Source: Bacillota bacterium | Lineage (GTDB): Bacteria; Bacillota; Clostridia; Christensenellales; Aristaeellaceae | NCBI GenBank assembly: GCA_023416585.1 | Contig: JAEZHM010000075.1 | Location: 1 to 64,000 of the forward strand | Direction: 5' to 3' | DNA length: 64,000 nucleotides | Part shown: in pieces, positions 16,571-25,808 of the stretch | How the letters are laid out: each line of letters begins with the position of its first letter | Numbering within the stretch: the first letter of the stretch is position 1 | Notes under the pieces: model-generated | What the model was told of the DNA's origin: nothing | The model's database searches: none | What the model saw: the letters and a program-made list of their open reading frames with translations, nothing else | Program-made: the position numbers and the translations under genes

Positions 16571-17560
16571 ATGACCAAGTTTATTTTGCGAAGGCTTTTT
16601 CTTGGAATCATCATCGTTTTTTTAGGCGCCATGGTAGTCTATGGCGTCATCCGCTGTCTGCCCTCTTCCTACGTGGAAACAATCGCAAGGCAGCGTGCCA
16701 GCCTTCCGGGCGGAAAGAGCTACACGCAGTGGCTGGCGCAGCTCAATGCCGTATACCGCCTGGACACCGACATTTTTACGGGATTCATCGGCTGGGTCGG
16801 CAATGTATTAAAGGGTGAGTTTGGCGAATCCTGGGCATACAATATGCCCGTAGTGGATAAATTCAAAGATGTCATTTGGTATTCTGTTATCCTGAATGCC
16901 ATCACGCTTGTAGTTGAACTTTCAGCATGCATACCTTTGGGAATTCTGGCCGCCAGAAAGCAGTACAGCGTAGCGGATTATTCCGTCACTGTCTTCGCGC
17001 TGATGGGCTTGTCCCTGCCATCCTTCTTTTTGGCATCGCTTTTAAAATATGTTTTCTCCGTCAAGCTTCACTGGATACCAGACCTGTACGGCATCGTTGG
17101 CCGGTATTACGAGCAGCTGAACAGCTGGGGCAAATTCTGGGATATGGCCGGCCACATGATCCTGCCGGTGGTAACGCTCTCCATGCTGTCCATCGGCAGC
17201 TTGATGCGCTATACCCGCACCAACATGCTGGAGGTACTGAGCGCCGACTATATCCGCACGGCCCGTGCCAAGGGGCTTCCGGAGAAGGCTGTCATCAACA
17301 AGCACGCCTTCCGCAATACGCTGATCCCCCTGGTCACCTACATGAGCTTTCTGCTGCCGGCCATGTTCGGCGGCAGCATGATTACGGAAACACTATTTCA
17401 GATACCGGGCATCGGCTACATTTCCTTCAAGGCTATGCTGGCGGGAGATATCCCATTTACAATGTTTTATTTGGTGTTCCTCCTTCTGCTGACGCAAATC
17501 AGCCTAATTGTGGCGGACATCATGTATGCCGTCGTCGATCCCCGTGTCCGTGTGAATTGA
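16571..17560 (+). CDS. Oligopeptide-type ABC transporter permease, DppB/OppB type
   Basis: A 329-residue permease with six expected membrane helices: one near 8-28, then the binding-protein-dependent transport domain from about 100. The EAA loop region is visible as SADYIRTARAKGLPEKAVIN. It forms half of the membrane channel with the next gene product. The ATG at 16571 has AAGGGG seven bases upstream; a TTG at 16553 is an alternative. It lies 13 bases before the next gene. Confidence 0.93.
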   Translation: MTKFILRRLFLGIIIVFLGAMVVYGVIRCLPSSYVETIARQRASLPGGKSYTQWLAQLNAVYRLDTDIFTGFIGWVGNVLKGEFGESWAYNMPVVDKFKDVIWYSVILNAITLVVELSACIPLGILAARKQYSVADYSVTVFALMGLSLPSFFLASLLKYVFSVKLHWIPDLYGIVGRYYEQLNSWGKFWDMAGHMILPVVTLSMLSIGSLMRYTRTNMLEVLSADYIRTARAKGLPEKAVINKHAFRNTLIPLVTYMSFLLPAMFGGSMITETLFQIPGIGYISFKAMLAGDIPFTMFYLVFLLLLTQISLIVADIMYAVVDPRVRVN

Positions 17561-17573
17561 GGAGGTGTGAAAC

Positions 17574-19331
17574 ATGAGCAACGAACCGGTAAGCACCAAA
17601 ACCCCTCAGGAAAACCCCACCATGCGGCTGGATGACGAGCAGCGGGTGAAAGTGCTTTCCCCCGGCATGATGGTATTCAAGCGTTTTATCAGAAACAAAC
17701 TGGCGATATGCGGCATTGTGATACTAGTTGTAATGTTTGTTTTTTCCTTCGCCGGCGGCCTGCTTTCGCCTTACAGCCAAGGCCAGGTCTTCAAAAAATA
17801 TGAGGCCATTCCCAAAGACTATGCCAGCGCGGTAATCAATAGCGAACTACGCTTTGTTTCCGCGCCGGGTCAGAAGTTTACAAGCGCTGACTCGGCCAAA
17901 TTCATTCTCGCTGTCAATAAAAAGCAGGATACTTTCACCTCCGGCACAAAAAACTATGCCTTCGTAACGGAGGGAGAAAACTTTTACCGAATTTTTGTGA
18001 ACACCGATATTTCTACCGTGCTGAGCCTTGGCGGAAAAATGAACTTCAAGCCCATCGGAGACGCTCAAGTATCCGACGCGGTGAAGGAAGCGTTTACCGC
18101 AGCGGTGGAACAAAATCAACCTTCCTTTGATGTGGATGGTGTCACGTATGCCTATACCAAGGCAGGAAAAGGCTATACTCTCAGTGTTGCGGAAGACTGC
18201 GCCATCGCCAGCAAGATGATCTATGACGCCTATGATGCGGTAGACAGCGCCGCCGTATCCTCCTTCGGCTTCCGGTATGCCTGTGAAAAGGCAATCACTT
18301 TAAAGCAGGCCGCCCTTAACTGGGAGGGTAAGGATTATACCCTTACCTATGAAGACGGCGGTGTGACCGTAAGTGTTTTGGAGAACGGCACCGCGCGTTC
18401 CTTTGCTTCCATCTCCAACTTCATTGTGAATCCGGCTTCCGTCGATGTATTCCTCACGGTCGGCTATAAAAATGCGTTCCGCGAGGCTGTGTCTGAAGGC
18501 CGGCGCACTTTCACCTACCCCGGTGCGGACGGAAAAGAGATCTCTTATAACGTTACCCTTGTAAATGCCACTTACACAGCCATGTCTGAAATGACGTCCG
18601 AACTTCTGGATACATACTCCTTCCCCTCCTGGGCGCATCCGATGGGCACCGATGATAATGGCATGGATGTGCTGACACGTCTCATGTACGGCGGACGCAT
18701 CTCATTGCTGGTAGGCTTTGCGGTCATCATCATCGAAATGCTTATCGGCATCGTCATCGGCGGCATTTCCGGGTACTTTGGCAAATGGATCGATACGCTG
18801 CTCATGCGCTTTGTGGACCTGTTCAACAGTATCCCTTACTGGCCTATGATCATTATTACAGGCGCGGTCATGGATACGCTGGAAGTCAACTCCTATGTCC
18901 GCATTTTTCTACTGATGGTCGTTCTGGGCCTCATGAACTGGACCAGCGTTGCACGCGTGGTGCGCGGCCAGATTCTTTCCCTTCGGGAGCAGGATTTCAT
19001 GGTCGCAACGGAAGCCACGGGCCTGAAAGTCTCACGGCGCATTTTCCGCCATTTGGTGCCCAATGTAATGCCCCTGCTGATCGTACAGGCCACCATGGGC
19101 CTGGGCAGCATCATCATTACCGAAGCGACATTGTCCTTCTTGGGCCTGGGCGTCAAATACCCCCTGGCTTCCTGGGGAAGCATCATCAATGCCGCCACCA
19201 ACCTTCACGTGATGACAAATTATTGGTTTATCTGGATCCCAGCGGGCCTTTTGATCCTTCTGACCGTACTGGGCTTCAACTTTGTGGGCGATGGCCTGCG
19301 TGATGCCTTTGACCCCAAGATGAAAAGGTAG
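17574..19331 (+). CDS. Oligopeptide-type ABC transporter permease, DppC/OppC type, with a large extracytoplasmic insert
   Basis: The second permease, 585 residues against about 300 for the family. The N-terminal segment and first helix (about 45-65) are normal, and the canonical domain resumes at HPMGTDDNGMDVLTRLMYGG (about 348 onward) with EAA-type MVATEATGLKVSRRIFRHL. Between them some 270 residues form an added outer-face region made of about four degenerate repeats of 65-75 residues, each with a pattern like A-x2-A-x6-F-x3-G-x2-Y. The insert probably contacts the enlarged binding protein or the wall; this is inference. RBS GGAGG at 17561-17565. Confidence 0.9.
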   Translation: MSNEPVSTKTPQENPTMRLDDEQRVKVLSPGMMVFKRFIRNKLAICGIVILVVMFVFSFAGGLLSPYSQGQVFKKYEAIPKDYASAVINSELRFVSAPGQKFTSADSAKFILAVNKKQDTFTSGTKNYAFVTEGENFYRIFVNTDISTVLSLGGKMNFKPIGDAQVSDAVKEAFTAAVEQNQPSFDVDGVTYAYTKAGKGYTLSVAEDCAIASKMIYDAYDAVDSAAVSSFGFRYACEKAITLKQAALNWEGKDYTLTYEDGGVTVSVLENGTARSFASISNFIVNPASVDVFLTVGYKNAFREAVSEGRRTFTYPGADGKEISYNVTLVNATYTAMSEMTSELLDTYSFPSWAHPMGTDDNGMDVLTRLMYGGRISLLVGFAVIIIEMLIGIVIGGISGYFGKWIDTLLMRFVDLFNSIPYWPMIIITGAVMDTLEVNSYVRIFLLMVVLGLMNWTSVARVVRGQILSLREQDFMVATEATGLKVSRRIFRHLVPNVMPLLIVQATMGLGSIIITEATLSFLGLGVKYPLASWGSIINAATNLHVMTNYWFIWIPAGLLILLTVLGFNFVGDGLRDAFDPKMKR

Positions 19332-19339
19332 GGGTGCCT

Positions 19340-20518
19340 ATGAGTTTATTTGCAAAAAAGAATGGCGTGAAGAACGCCAACTACATCACCGCCAGAGAAT
19401 CAAGGAAAATCAGCAAGCGGAACCGGCAGATCACAAATGCCATCGAAAAACAGCGCAACCGCAAGAATGTGCCGGAATCCGAGTATTTGACTCAAATGCG
19501 GGACAAAGGCAATGTGGTGGAGTTTGATAATCTCCACACCTATTTCTTTACCGACATCGGAACGGTAAAGGCGGTGGATGGCGCATCCTTCGATGTTCCC
19601 GTAGGCAAAACCGTTGGCATCGTGGGCGAATCCGGCTGCGGCAAATCCGTCACCAGCCTTTCGCTGATGCAATTGGTACAGCGGCCACAGGGCCAGATCG
19701 TAAAAGGCTCCATCCGCCTGAACATGGGCGAAAAAGCCTATGATATCGCCAAGACACCTACCGATGTCATGCAGAAGATACGCGGCAACAAGATTTCCAT
19801 GATCTTTCAGGAGCCCATGACCAGCCTGAATCCCGTGTTCCGCATCGGCGCGCAGATTGAGGAAGTCATCGTCCTGCATAACCCGGATATGTCAAAGGAT
19901 GACGTCCGCAAGCATACGCTGGATATGCTGGAATTGGTGGGCATCGCCAACAGCGAAGGCGTATACCAAATGTATCCCCACGAGTTGTCCGGCGGCATGC
20001 GCCAGAGGGTGATGATCGCCATGGCGCTGGCGCTGAACCCCAGGCTCATCATTGCGGATGAACCAACCACCGCATTGGATGTGACCATACAAGCACAGAT
20101 TTTGGATCTTTTGAGGAACCTCAAGGACAAGATCAACTCCAGCATCATGCTCATTACCCATGACCTTGGCGTCATCGCCGAGATGGCCGATTACGTTGTG
20201 GTCATGTATGCCGGACGCGTGGTGGAAAAGGGAACCGCCCAGGAAATCTTCCACGATCCGCGCCACCCTTACACTTTGGGCCTGATGCAGTCAAAGCCCG
20301 TGGTCGGCAAACAGATGGAGACGCTTTACAGCATTCCGGGAAAAGTGCCCAATCCCATCAATATGCCCAACTATTGTTACTTCGGGGACCGCTGTGAACT
20401 GAGCATGGATGTTTGCGACGGCGAATATCCGCCGTTTTTCCAGGTTTCCGACACCCATTTTGTGGCTTGCTACCGCTGCGCGGACTGCATGAAGAAGGAG
20501 GGGAAAAGCAATGGCTGA
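19340..20518 (+). CDS. Oligopeptide-type ABC transporter ATPase, DppD/OppD type
   Basis: A 392-residue nucleotide-binding subunit that powers import. Walker A GESGCGKSVTSLSL, signature LSGGMRQRV, Walker B LIIADEPTTALD and the oligopeptide C-terminal domain (HPYTLGLMQSKP, then a Cys-rich tail) are all present. An extra basic N-terminal segment of about 55 residues precedes the ABC domain. The ATG at 19340 is preferred over a GTG six bases earlier. The end overlaps the next ATPase gene by 8 bases. Confidence 0.93.
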   Translation: MSLFAKKNGVKNANYITARESRKISKRNRQITNAIEKQRNRKNVPESEYLTQMRDKGNVVEFDNLHTYFFTDIGTVKAVDGASFDVPVGKTVGIVGESGCGKSVTSLSLMQLVQRPQGQIVKGSIRLNMGEKAYDIAKTPTDVMQKIRGNKISMIFQEPMTSLNPVFRIGAQIEEVIVLHNPDMSKDDVRKHTLDMLELVGIANSEGVYQMYPHELSGGMRQRVMIAMALALNPRLIIADEPTTALDVTIQAQILDLLRNLKDKINSSIMLITHDLGVIAEMADYVVVMYAGRVVEKGTAQEIFHDPRHPYTLGLMQSKPVVGKQMETLYSIPGKVPNPINMPNYCYFGDRCELSMDVCDGEYPPFFQVSDTHFVACYRCADCMKKEGKSNG

Positions 20519-21572
20519 TAAGAAGACGGCCTCCGTAGAGCAGCCGGAAAACATACTCGATGTCCGGCACCTGAAAAAATACTTCCCCATCCGCGCAGGC
20601 CTGCTCCAACACGTGGTAGGCCATGTAAGAGCTGTGGACGATATCTCCTTCCGCATTAAAAGGGGTACCACCATGGGGTTGGTGGGTGAATCAGGCTGCG
20701 GCAAAACCACCGTTGGCCGCACGCTGCTCCGGCTGAACGACAAGACGTCGGGAGATATCTTATTCAACGGCCAGGATATTCATAAGCTTAACCATGAGGA
20801 ATTGCGTGCCCTCCGGCCCAAGATGCAGATTATCTTCCAGGATCCTTACTCCAGCCTTTCCCCGCGCCTGCCCGTAGGCGAGATCATTGGGGAAGCGGTA
20901 CGCGAGCACAATATAGTGCCCGCAGCGGAGTTTGATGATTATATCGACCGCATCATGGCGGCCTGCGGCCTGCAAACTTACCACAGGGACCGCTATCCCC
21001 ACGAGTTTTCCGGCGGCCAGCGCCAGCGCATCTGCATTGCCAGGGCTTTGGCACTTGATCCCGAGTTCGTCGTGTGCGACGAGCCTGTATCCGCTTTGGA
21101 TGTGTCCATACAGGCGCAGATTATCAACCTGCTCAAGGAGCTTCAGCAGGAATACAGCCTGTCCTACCTGTTCATCAGCCACGATCTGTCTGTTGTAGAG
21201 CATATTGCCGATACCATCGGCGTTATGTATCTAGGCAGCCTGGTGGAATATGGCTCTAAAGCGGAGATATTCAAAAAACCTCTCCATCCTTACACCCAGG
21301 CTTTGTTTAGCGCAATCCCTGTACCAGATCCCGATGTGAAAATGAACCGCATCATACTGGAGGGCAGTATCCCCTCCCCCGCCAATCCGCCCTCCGGCTG
21401 CAAGTTCCACACGCGCTGCCGCCATTGCATGGCTATTTGCAAGGAGCAGGTGCCCAAGAATAGGGAGGTTGACGAAGGCCACTTTGTAAGCTGCCACCTG
21501 TATAACGACATGGGCAAGCCGGCAGACGAAGATACTAACTCGCCCGCCGTTCCCGCAGAACAGCAAGCATGA
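20511..21572 (+). CDS. Oligopeptide-type ABC transporter ATPase, DppF/OppF type
   Basis: A 353-residue partner ATPase. Walker A GESGCGKTTVGRTLL, signature FSGGQRQRI, Walker B FVVCDEPVSALD and the C-terminal HPYTQALFSAIPVPDP segment are complete, followed by the usual Cys-containing region (CKFHTRCRHCMAICKEQ). It pairs with the preceding gene product as a heterodimer on the cytoplasmic face. It overlaps both neighbours, 8 bases upstream and 4 downstream. Confidence 0.93.
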   Translation: MADKKTASVEQPENILDVRHLKKYFPIRAGLLQHVVGHVRAVDDISFRIKRGTTMGLVGESGCGKTTVGRTLLRLNDKTSGDILFNGQDIHKLNHEELRALRPKMQIIFQDPYSSLSPRLPVGEIIGEAVREHNIVPAAEFDDYIDRIMAACGLQTYHRDRYPHEFSGGQRQRICIARALALDPEFVVCDEPVSALDVSIQAQIINLLKELQQEYSLSYLFISHDLSVVEHIADTIGVMYLGSLVEYGSKAEIFKKPLHPYTQALFSAIPVPDPDVKMNRIILEGSIPSPANPPSGCKFHTRCRHCMAICKEQVPKNREVDEGHFVSCHLYNDMGKPADEDTNSPAVPAEQQA

Positions 21573-21829
21573 AAAAGCAAAAAGAAAAATGGGCGGATGA
21601 TGGCCGTACCATTGTATCCATGGATGTTCCCGGCATGCCATCACCCTTTCTTAAACGGAAACGGAAAACTAAAAACGTGCAGGAGCTTACACCTGTCCCC
21701 ATGATGGACAGCCGCCAAACGCGGCGCTATATGTTTGTGGCTACAGGCGCAGGGCTGCTGGTAGCGCTGGTCTTTATCGCAGTCATGGTTCTTTTCGTCT
21801 TCTTCGCCCTGAATGTGTGGCTTAAATAA
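21569..21829 (+). CDS. Small single-helix membrane protein at the end of the importer operon
   Basis: 86 residues, not recognised. A basic, polar N-terminal half is followed by one membrane helix at about 53-83 (GAGLLVALVFIAVMVLFVFF). Its ATG overlaps the stop of the upstream ATPase gene (ATGA), so it is translated with the importer and may be an accessory or stability subunit. No function is assigned. Confidence 0.7.
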   Translation: MKKQKEKWADDGRTIVSMDVPGMPSPFLKRKRKTKNVQELTPVPMMDSRQTRRYMFVATGAGLLVALVFIAVMVLFVFFALNVWLK

Positions 21830-21831
21830 CA

Positions 21832-21863
21832 AAAAAAAATGACGCATTCGCGTCATTTTTTTG
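21832..21863. terminator. Two-way terminator between the importer operon and the thioesterase gene
   Basis: Stem ATGACGC / GCGTCAT (21839-21845 / 21850-21856) flanked by A- and T-runs on both sides, so it should work in both directions for the convergent genes. Confidence 0.85.
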
Positions 21864-21864
21864 T

Positions 21865-22335
21865 TTAAAAGTGTTCCTCGCTGCGTATCTTCCTCAGTTC
21901 GCTGCGGCGGATGCCGCCCTCCCACTCCCTGCGCTCCTTGTCTGTTTCCAGTTCGAGGGGCGGTACGGGGGTGGGCTTTTGGTTATCATCCAGCGCCACC
22001 ATCACAAGGTAAGCCCGGTTCACGCGCTGCCTTTCACCGCTTAATGATTCGGCAAACGTGTCCACCCGCACCTCCATGCTTGTATGGCCTACATAGGTGA
22101 CACAGCCGGACAGCACGATGGTGGTATTCAAATGGGCCGATGCCTGGAACTCCAGCCGGTCCACGCAGGCGGTGGTCACTTCCCGGCCGCTGTGCCGCCT
22201 TGCCACCACGGCGGCCACTATATCGATCCATGCCATCAATCTGCCGCCAAACAGGCGGTTGTAGCCATTGATGTCCTCCGGCAATACGATATGCACTTGT
22301 TCGGTGCGGGAATCGGAAACCTTCTTAGGCATCAT
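21865..22335 (-). CDS. Hotdog-fold acyl-CoA thioesterase
   Basis: A 156-residue YciA/BFIT-type hotdog hydrolase that splits acyl-CoA to free acid and CoA. Seen features are NRLFGGRLMAWIDIVAAVVA (the hotdog helix with the catalytic Asp) and VTTACVDRLEFQASAHL. A charged C-terminal tail is rich in Glu and Arg. The start overlaps the upstream gene's end by 11 bases, so the two are co-transcribed. Confidence 0.87.
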   Translation of the reverse strand: MMPKKVSDSRTEQVHIVLPEDINGYNRLFGGRLMAWIDIVAAVVARRHSGREVTTACVDRLEFQASAHLNTTIVLSGCVTYVGHTSMEVRVDTFAESLSGERQRVNRAYLVMVALDDNQKPTPVPPLELETDKERREWEGGIRRSELRKIRSEEHF

Positions 22336-23788
22336 ACAGCATTCCTCCCGAAATCAATGGCTGGCATATAGACAGAAGCATGTGCTTTTTTTCCATGGGA
22401 TGCAGCGTAAACGCATCAGGATATGTTTCCACCATGCACTTGAAAAGGCCAGCATCCCCCTGCCCCATCTCCGGGGCGGGATTCAGAACCGACGCTGTTT
22501 CAAGAAGCCAGCCGATCTTTTCCCTGGGTACCACCACAAGCCCCGTATCCACCTCGCCGTCCACCAGCGCCAGGTGGATTTTGTCATCCGCCAGCGCTTC
22601 CCATACAAACACGGCGGTAGGAGGAATGGGATGCTTGATATAGTCCATATCAATCCAGCCATAATGGGTATGGGAGGGAAACTGATAGGATGCCTCAGCA
22701 ATGAAATAGGGTTTGCTGCGCAAAAACACATCCTCGCTGCCATAGGCGGGCAGGCCATCCTCTCCCTCCTGCCGAGCATAGGTATTGGGCAGTATCTTAA
22801 GCAGCAGTCTTACCTTATCTTGCGGGCAGTAACAGCATAGGGACAAGCGTTTTAGTTCCGCCATGTTCTCAAACAGCGTCAGATGAACATCCATAGGCAA
22901 GCGAGGCGCGTATTTACCTAAGGCCGTGGCCAGCATCACCCGGGCAATAGGCGTTTCCTTTCGCCTTAATATCATCTGCCGCAGCCCGTCCGCCAGCGAT
23001 AGCTGCACGGGATAACGCCCGTCCGGCGTATAGATGCCCAGGCGCGCATTCAGATCAGCCTCCCGCTTTTCAAAAAAAATGCCGCCGTCTTCCTCAAACT
23101 CCGCAAGGATTGCTTTTAAGTCTCCCTGCGGTATGCTCTCTTCCCAAAAGGCTGGGGGTGACAGACTGCCTATAGACTTTATATTTGGCACAAAAGCCTT
23201 AAAACCATTGACGAAAGCAGGCAGCGAAAGAGATAATACGCCCGTGCCGTCCCAATCGTTCTCCCTTGCCGCACGCATCCATTCTCCCGGGCCAAAAACA
23301 AAATCAGGGGACAGAAAAAACGACCGCGGCGGTTTACGGGCGTTCTGAACCTTCATGCCGGGAGCGGTTTGAAGCAGCCCGTTTTGCAGAAAACCTTGAA
23401 CAGCCACTGCCCGATTTGTTGCATCAATTGTCAATGCACCTGTGAGCAGCGGCTTTTCAGCTGCCGCCTCATGAAAAGATGCCAGCAGAGATCTGTCCCA
23501 GGCCTCCAGAAAAAGCGCTTCGGGTGTAACCTGCAACGCGTAATCCTGACCGCCGTACAGGCCGTATACCGTTTGCCACGCCGCCTTTAAAGAAAGGCCA
23601 TCCCCTGTCATCAGCCTGCATGCGGCAAGCCCGGCTGCCTTAAAAAACGGCGCAGGATCGGTATTTTCAAAAGGACAGATACCAAAGGCAAGCCGGCCCG
23701 GCCACTCCGCCTTTTTTACCGCGTCCCGAAGGGTGTCCAGGCACCTTTTGGCGCTGCCGCCCGCAATACCGACGTAGATCGTTTTCAT
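22325..23788 (-). CDS. Uncharacterised glycosyltransferase-like protein
   Basis: 487 residues, not securely recognised. The start, TIYVGIAGGSAKRCLDTLRD then FGICPFENTD, resembles the opening of GlcNAc-type glycosyltransferases that act on serine or hydroxyproline (GT60-like). The back third contains GWIDMDYIKHPIPPTAVF and a VDGEVDTGLVVVPRE stretch, like HtrL/YibB-type proteins. The product is therefore possibly a two-part glycosyltransferase; the call is weak. The ATG at 23788 has GGAGG four bases upstream, and a longer start at 23857 lacks a site. No signal peptide or helices are seen. Confidence 0.5.
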   Translation of the reverse strand: MKTIYVGIAGGSAKRCLDTLRDAVKKAEWPGRLAFGICPFENTDPAPFFKAAGLAACRLMTGDGLSLKAAWQTVYGLYGGQDYALQVTPEALFLEAWDRSLLASFHEAAAEKPLLTGALTIDATNRAVAVQGFLQNGLLQTAPGMKVQNARKPPRSFFLSPDFVFGPGEWMRAARENDWDGTGVLSLSLPAFVNGFKAFVPNIKSIGSLSPPAFWEESIPQGDLKAILAEFEEDGGIFFEKREADLNARLGIYTPDGRYPVQLSLADGLRQMILRRKETPIARVMLATALGKYAPRLPMDVHLTLFENMAELKRLSLCCYCPQDKVRLLLKILPNTYARQEGEDGLPAYGSEDVFLRSKPYFIAEASYQFPSHTHYGWIDMDYIKHPIPPTAVFVWEALADDKIHLALVDGEVDTGLVVVPREKIGWLLETASVLNPAPEMGQGDAGLFKCMVETYPDAFTLHPMEKKHMLLSICQPLISGGMLYDA

Positions 23789-23887
23789 ACGTCCTCCAGC
23801 CAACCGATTTTCCCTATTATACCTTTCCAATTTGTATGCGTCAACGAAGTCAGACAAAAAGAAAACAAAGGAAAATCAGGCGGTATC

Positions 23888-23916
23888 TTGAAAGAAAATG
23901 GCATGTCCTGTACAAT
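23888..23916 (+). promoter_or_regulatory. Promoter of gdhA
   Basis: TTGAAA, 17 bases, TACAAT, followed by a roughly 85-base leader with a small TGGAC/GTCCA hairpin. Confidence 0.7.
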
Positions 23917-24006
23917 GTGGACAGTCCAGATGACTTGTATTCGACCGTTTCAAGGCGCGGCGGTCTTGGTTTTGTTGCGCCCCCCACAATGAAAGGAGGG
24001 CTTTTA

Positions 24007-25344
24007 ATGCCCAGCTATGCTTTACGGGTGTTGGCGGAGCTTCAAAGCCGCAATGCTCACGAACCGGAGTTTCTTCAGGCAGCCCAGGAGATTTTTACAT
24101 CGCTTGATCCTGTGATCCAGCGCCATCCCGAATATGAACGGGCAGGGCTGCTGGAGAGGCTGGTGGAGCCGGAGCGGGCTATCCTCTTTCGCGTGCCATG
24201 GATCGACGATGCGGGCCAGGTGCGGGTAAACAGGGGTTACCGCGTCCAATTCAACAGCGCCATCGGACCCATCAAGGGCGGACTTCGTCTGCACCCCAGT
24301 GTGAACCTGTCCATTATAAAGTTCCTGGGCTTTGAGCAGACCTTCAAGAACAGCTTAACGGGTCTGCCCATCGGCGGCGGTAAAGGCGGCAGCGACTTTA
24401 ACACCAAGGGTAAGAGCGATAATGAGGTCATGCGCTTTTGCCAAAGCTTCATGACGGAATTGTACCGCCACATCGGCCAGAACATCGACGTGCCCGCCGG
24501 GGACATCGGCGTAGGCGGCCGGGAGATTGGTTTTCTGTTCGGCCAGTACAAGCGCCTGACAGGCTTGTACGAGGGCGTGCTCACGGGTAAAGGCTTCACC
24601 TATGGCGGCAGCCTGGGCCGCACGGAGGCCACAGGTTACGGCTTGTGCTACCTGACTCAGGAAATGATGCGCTATCACGGCCATGATGTGCAGGGCAAGC
24701 GGGTAATCGTCTCAGGCTCCGGCAACGTAGCCATCTATGCCGCGCAGAAGATCACGCAGATGGGTGGCCTGGTGGTAGCCATGAGCGATTCCGACGGATA
24801 TATTGTGGATGAAAAAGGCATTGATCTTGCGTTGGTTAAGGAAATCAAGGAAGTGCGCCGCGGGCGCATCTGTGAATACGTTCAGGCTGTACCACATGCC
24901 GTATACACGCCCGGCTTCCAGGGCATATGGACAGTGCCCGCGCAGATCGCGCTGCCCTGTGCCACGCAAAACGAGCTGGATGCCGATGGCGCCCGGGCGC
25001 TTGTAAAAAATGGCGTCATCGCCGTGGCCGAAGGCGCCAATATGCCTTCCACTTTGGAGGCTGCCCACATACTCCAGCGCAACGGCGTTCTCTTTGCGCC
25101 AGGAAAGGCAGCCAATGCCGGCGGAGTAGCCGTAAGCGCCCTGGAAATGAGTCAAAACAGCCTGCGCCTTAGCTGGACCTTTGAGGAAGTGGACGCCAAG
25201 CTCTTAGGAATTATGAAGAATATCTTTCAAAAGTCCGCCGAGGCCGCGGAGGCCTACGGCATGGCGGGCAACTATATCGCCGGTGCCAACATCGCAGGTT
25301 TCCTGAAGGTCGCCGAAGCCATGCTGGCTCAAGGCGCGGTGTAA
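24007..25344 (+). CDS. gdhA: Glutamate dehydrogenase (probably NADP-specific)
   Basis: 445 residues, the usual length of the hexameric bacterial enzyme that converts 2-oxoglutarate and ammonia to glutamate. Motifs: VQFNSAIGPIKGGLRLHPSV, PIGGGKGGSDF with the catalytic lysine, PAGDIGVGGREIGFLFGQYK and the dinucleotide site VSGSGNVAIYAA. The ATG at 24007 follows AAAGGAGG; the longer in-frame reading upstream falls inside the promoter. It stands alone as a transcription unit. Confidence 0.95.
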   Translation: MPSYALRVLAELQSRNAHEPEFLQAAQEIFTSLDPVIQRHPEYERAGLLERLVEPERAILFRVPWIDDAGQVRVNRGYRVQFNSAIGPIKGGLRLHPSVNLSIIKFLGFEQTFKNSLTGLPIGGGKGGSDFNTKGKSDNEVMRFCQSFMTELYRHIGQNIDVPAGDIGVGGREIGFLFGQYKRLTGLYEGVLTGKGFTYGGSLGRTEATGYGLCYLTQEMMRYHGHDVQGKRVIVSGSGNVAIYAAQKITQMGGLVVAMSDSDGYIVDEKGIDLALVKEIKEVRRGRICEYVQAVPHAVYTPGFQGIWTVPAQIALPCATQNELDADGARALVKNGVIAVAEGANMPSTLEAAHILQRNGVLFAPGKAANAGGVAVSALEMSQNSLRLSWTFEEVDAKLLGIMKNIFQKSAEAAEAYGMAGNYIAGANIAGFLKVAEAMLAQGAV

Positions 25345-25750
25345 CCCAGGGGCTCCGCCCCAGGGAACCCCGCTCAAGGGATACATCCCTTGAGAATCCT
25401 CTTTCTAAGTGGAACATGAGACTCATATGCTAATTGCATTATCTAAACAAAATGTAGGGACGGCTAAAAAAGGTCGTCCCTATTCGTATATAGACAAGAT
25501 CAAAGCAGACGATCAGAGATGCATTGAAGGGGTGAAACCCCTTCAATTGTAATCGTGTCGCCCAGCTTTACCGGGCGCGCGGGTCGTTTGCAGAGCAAGC
25601 TTTCCATACACTTTCAATGGCCGCAATCCCCGAACCTGGAGTTTTTTAGTGGCTTCGCCATTTGAATTCGAAACACCAGCCTAGCGCAACGATGGATGGT
25701 GAGCAGGATTGCAAGCGAAATGTGTAAAAATCGCGATAGGGATAGAGATC
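25345..25750. repeat. Gene-free stretch with several hairpin repeats
   Basis: After gdhA come a perfect hairpin CTCAAGGGAT / ATCCCTTGAG (25373-25394), a stem TAGGGACG / CGTCCCTA (25455-25482) and a stem ATTGAAGGGGT / ACCCCTTCAAT (25523-25547). From 25523 to about 25700 the stretch belongs to the same repeat family as 6862-7080 (reversed) and 47083-47300, sharing TTGTAATCGTGTC, AGCAAGCTTTCC and CCCCGAACCTGGAGTTTT. No gene is seen; the first hairpin may help end gdhA transcription. Confidence 0.75.
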
Positions 25751-25751
25751 C

Positions 25752-25780
25752 TTGCCTGAATCGTTGTATAATGGTATACT
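25752..25780 (+). promoter_or_regulatory. Promoter of the VanY-type carboxypeptidase gene
   Basis: TTGCCT, 17 bases, TATACT, 28 bases before the start codon. Confidence 0.6.
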
Positions 25781-25808
25781 AATCTTGTTGTAAAATTTGG
25801 GAGGAAGC

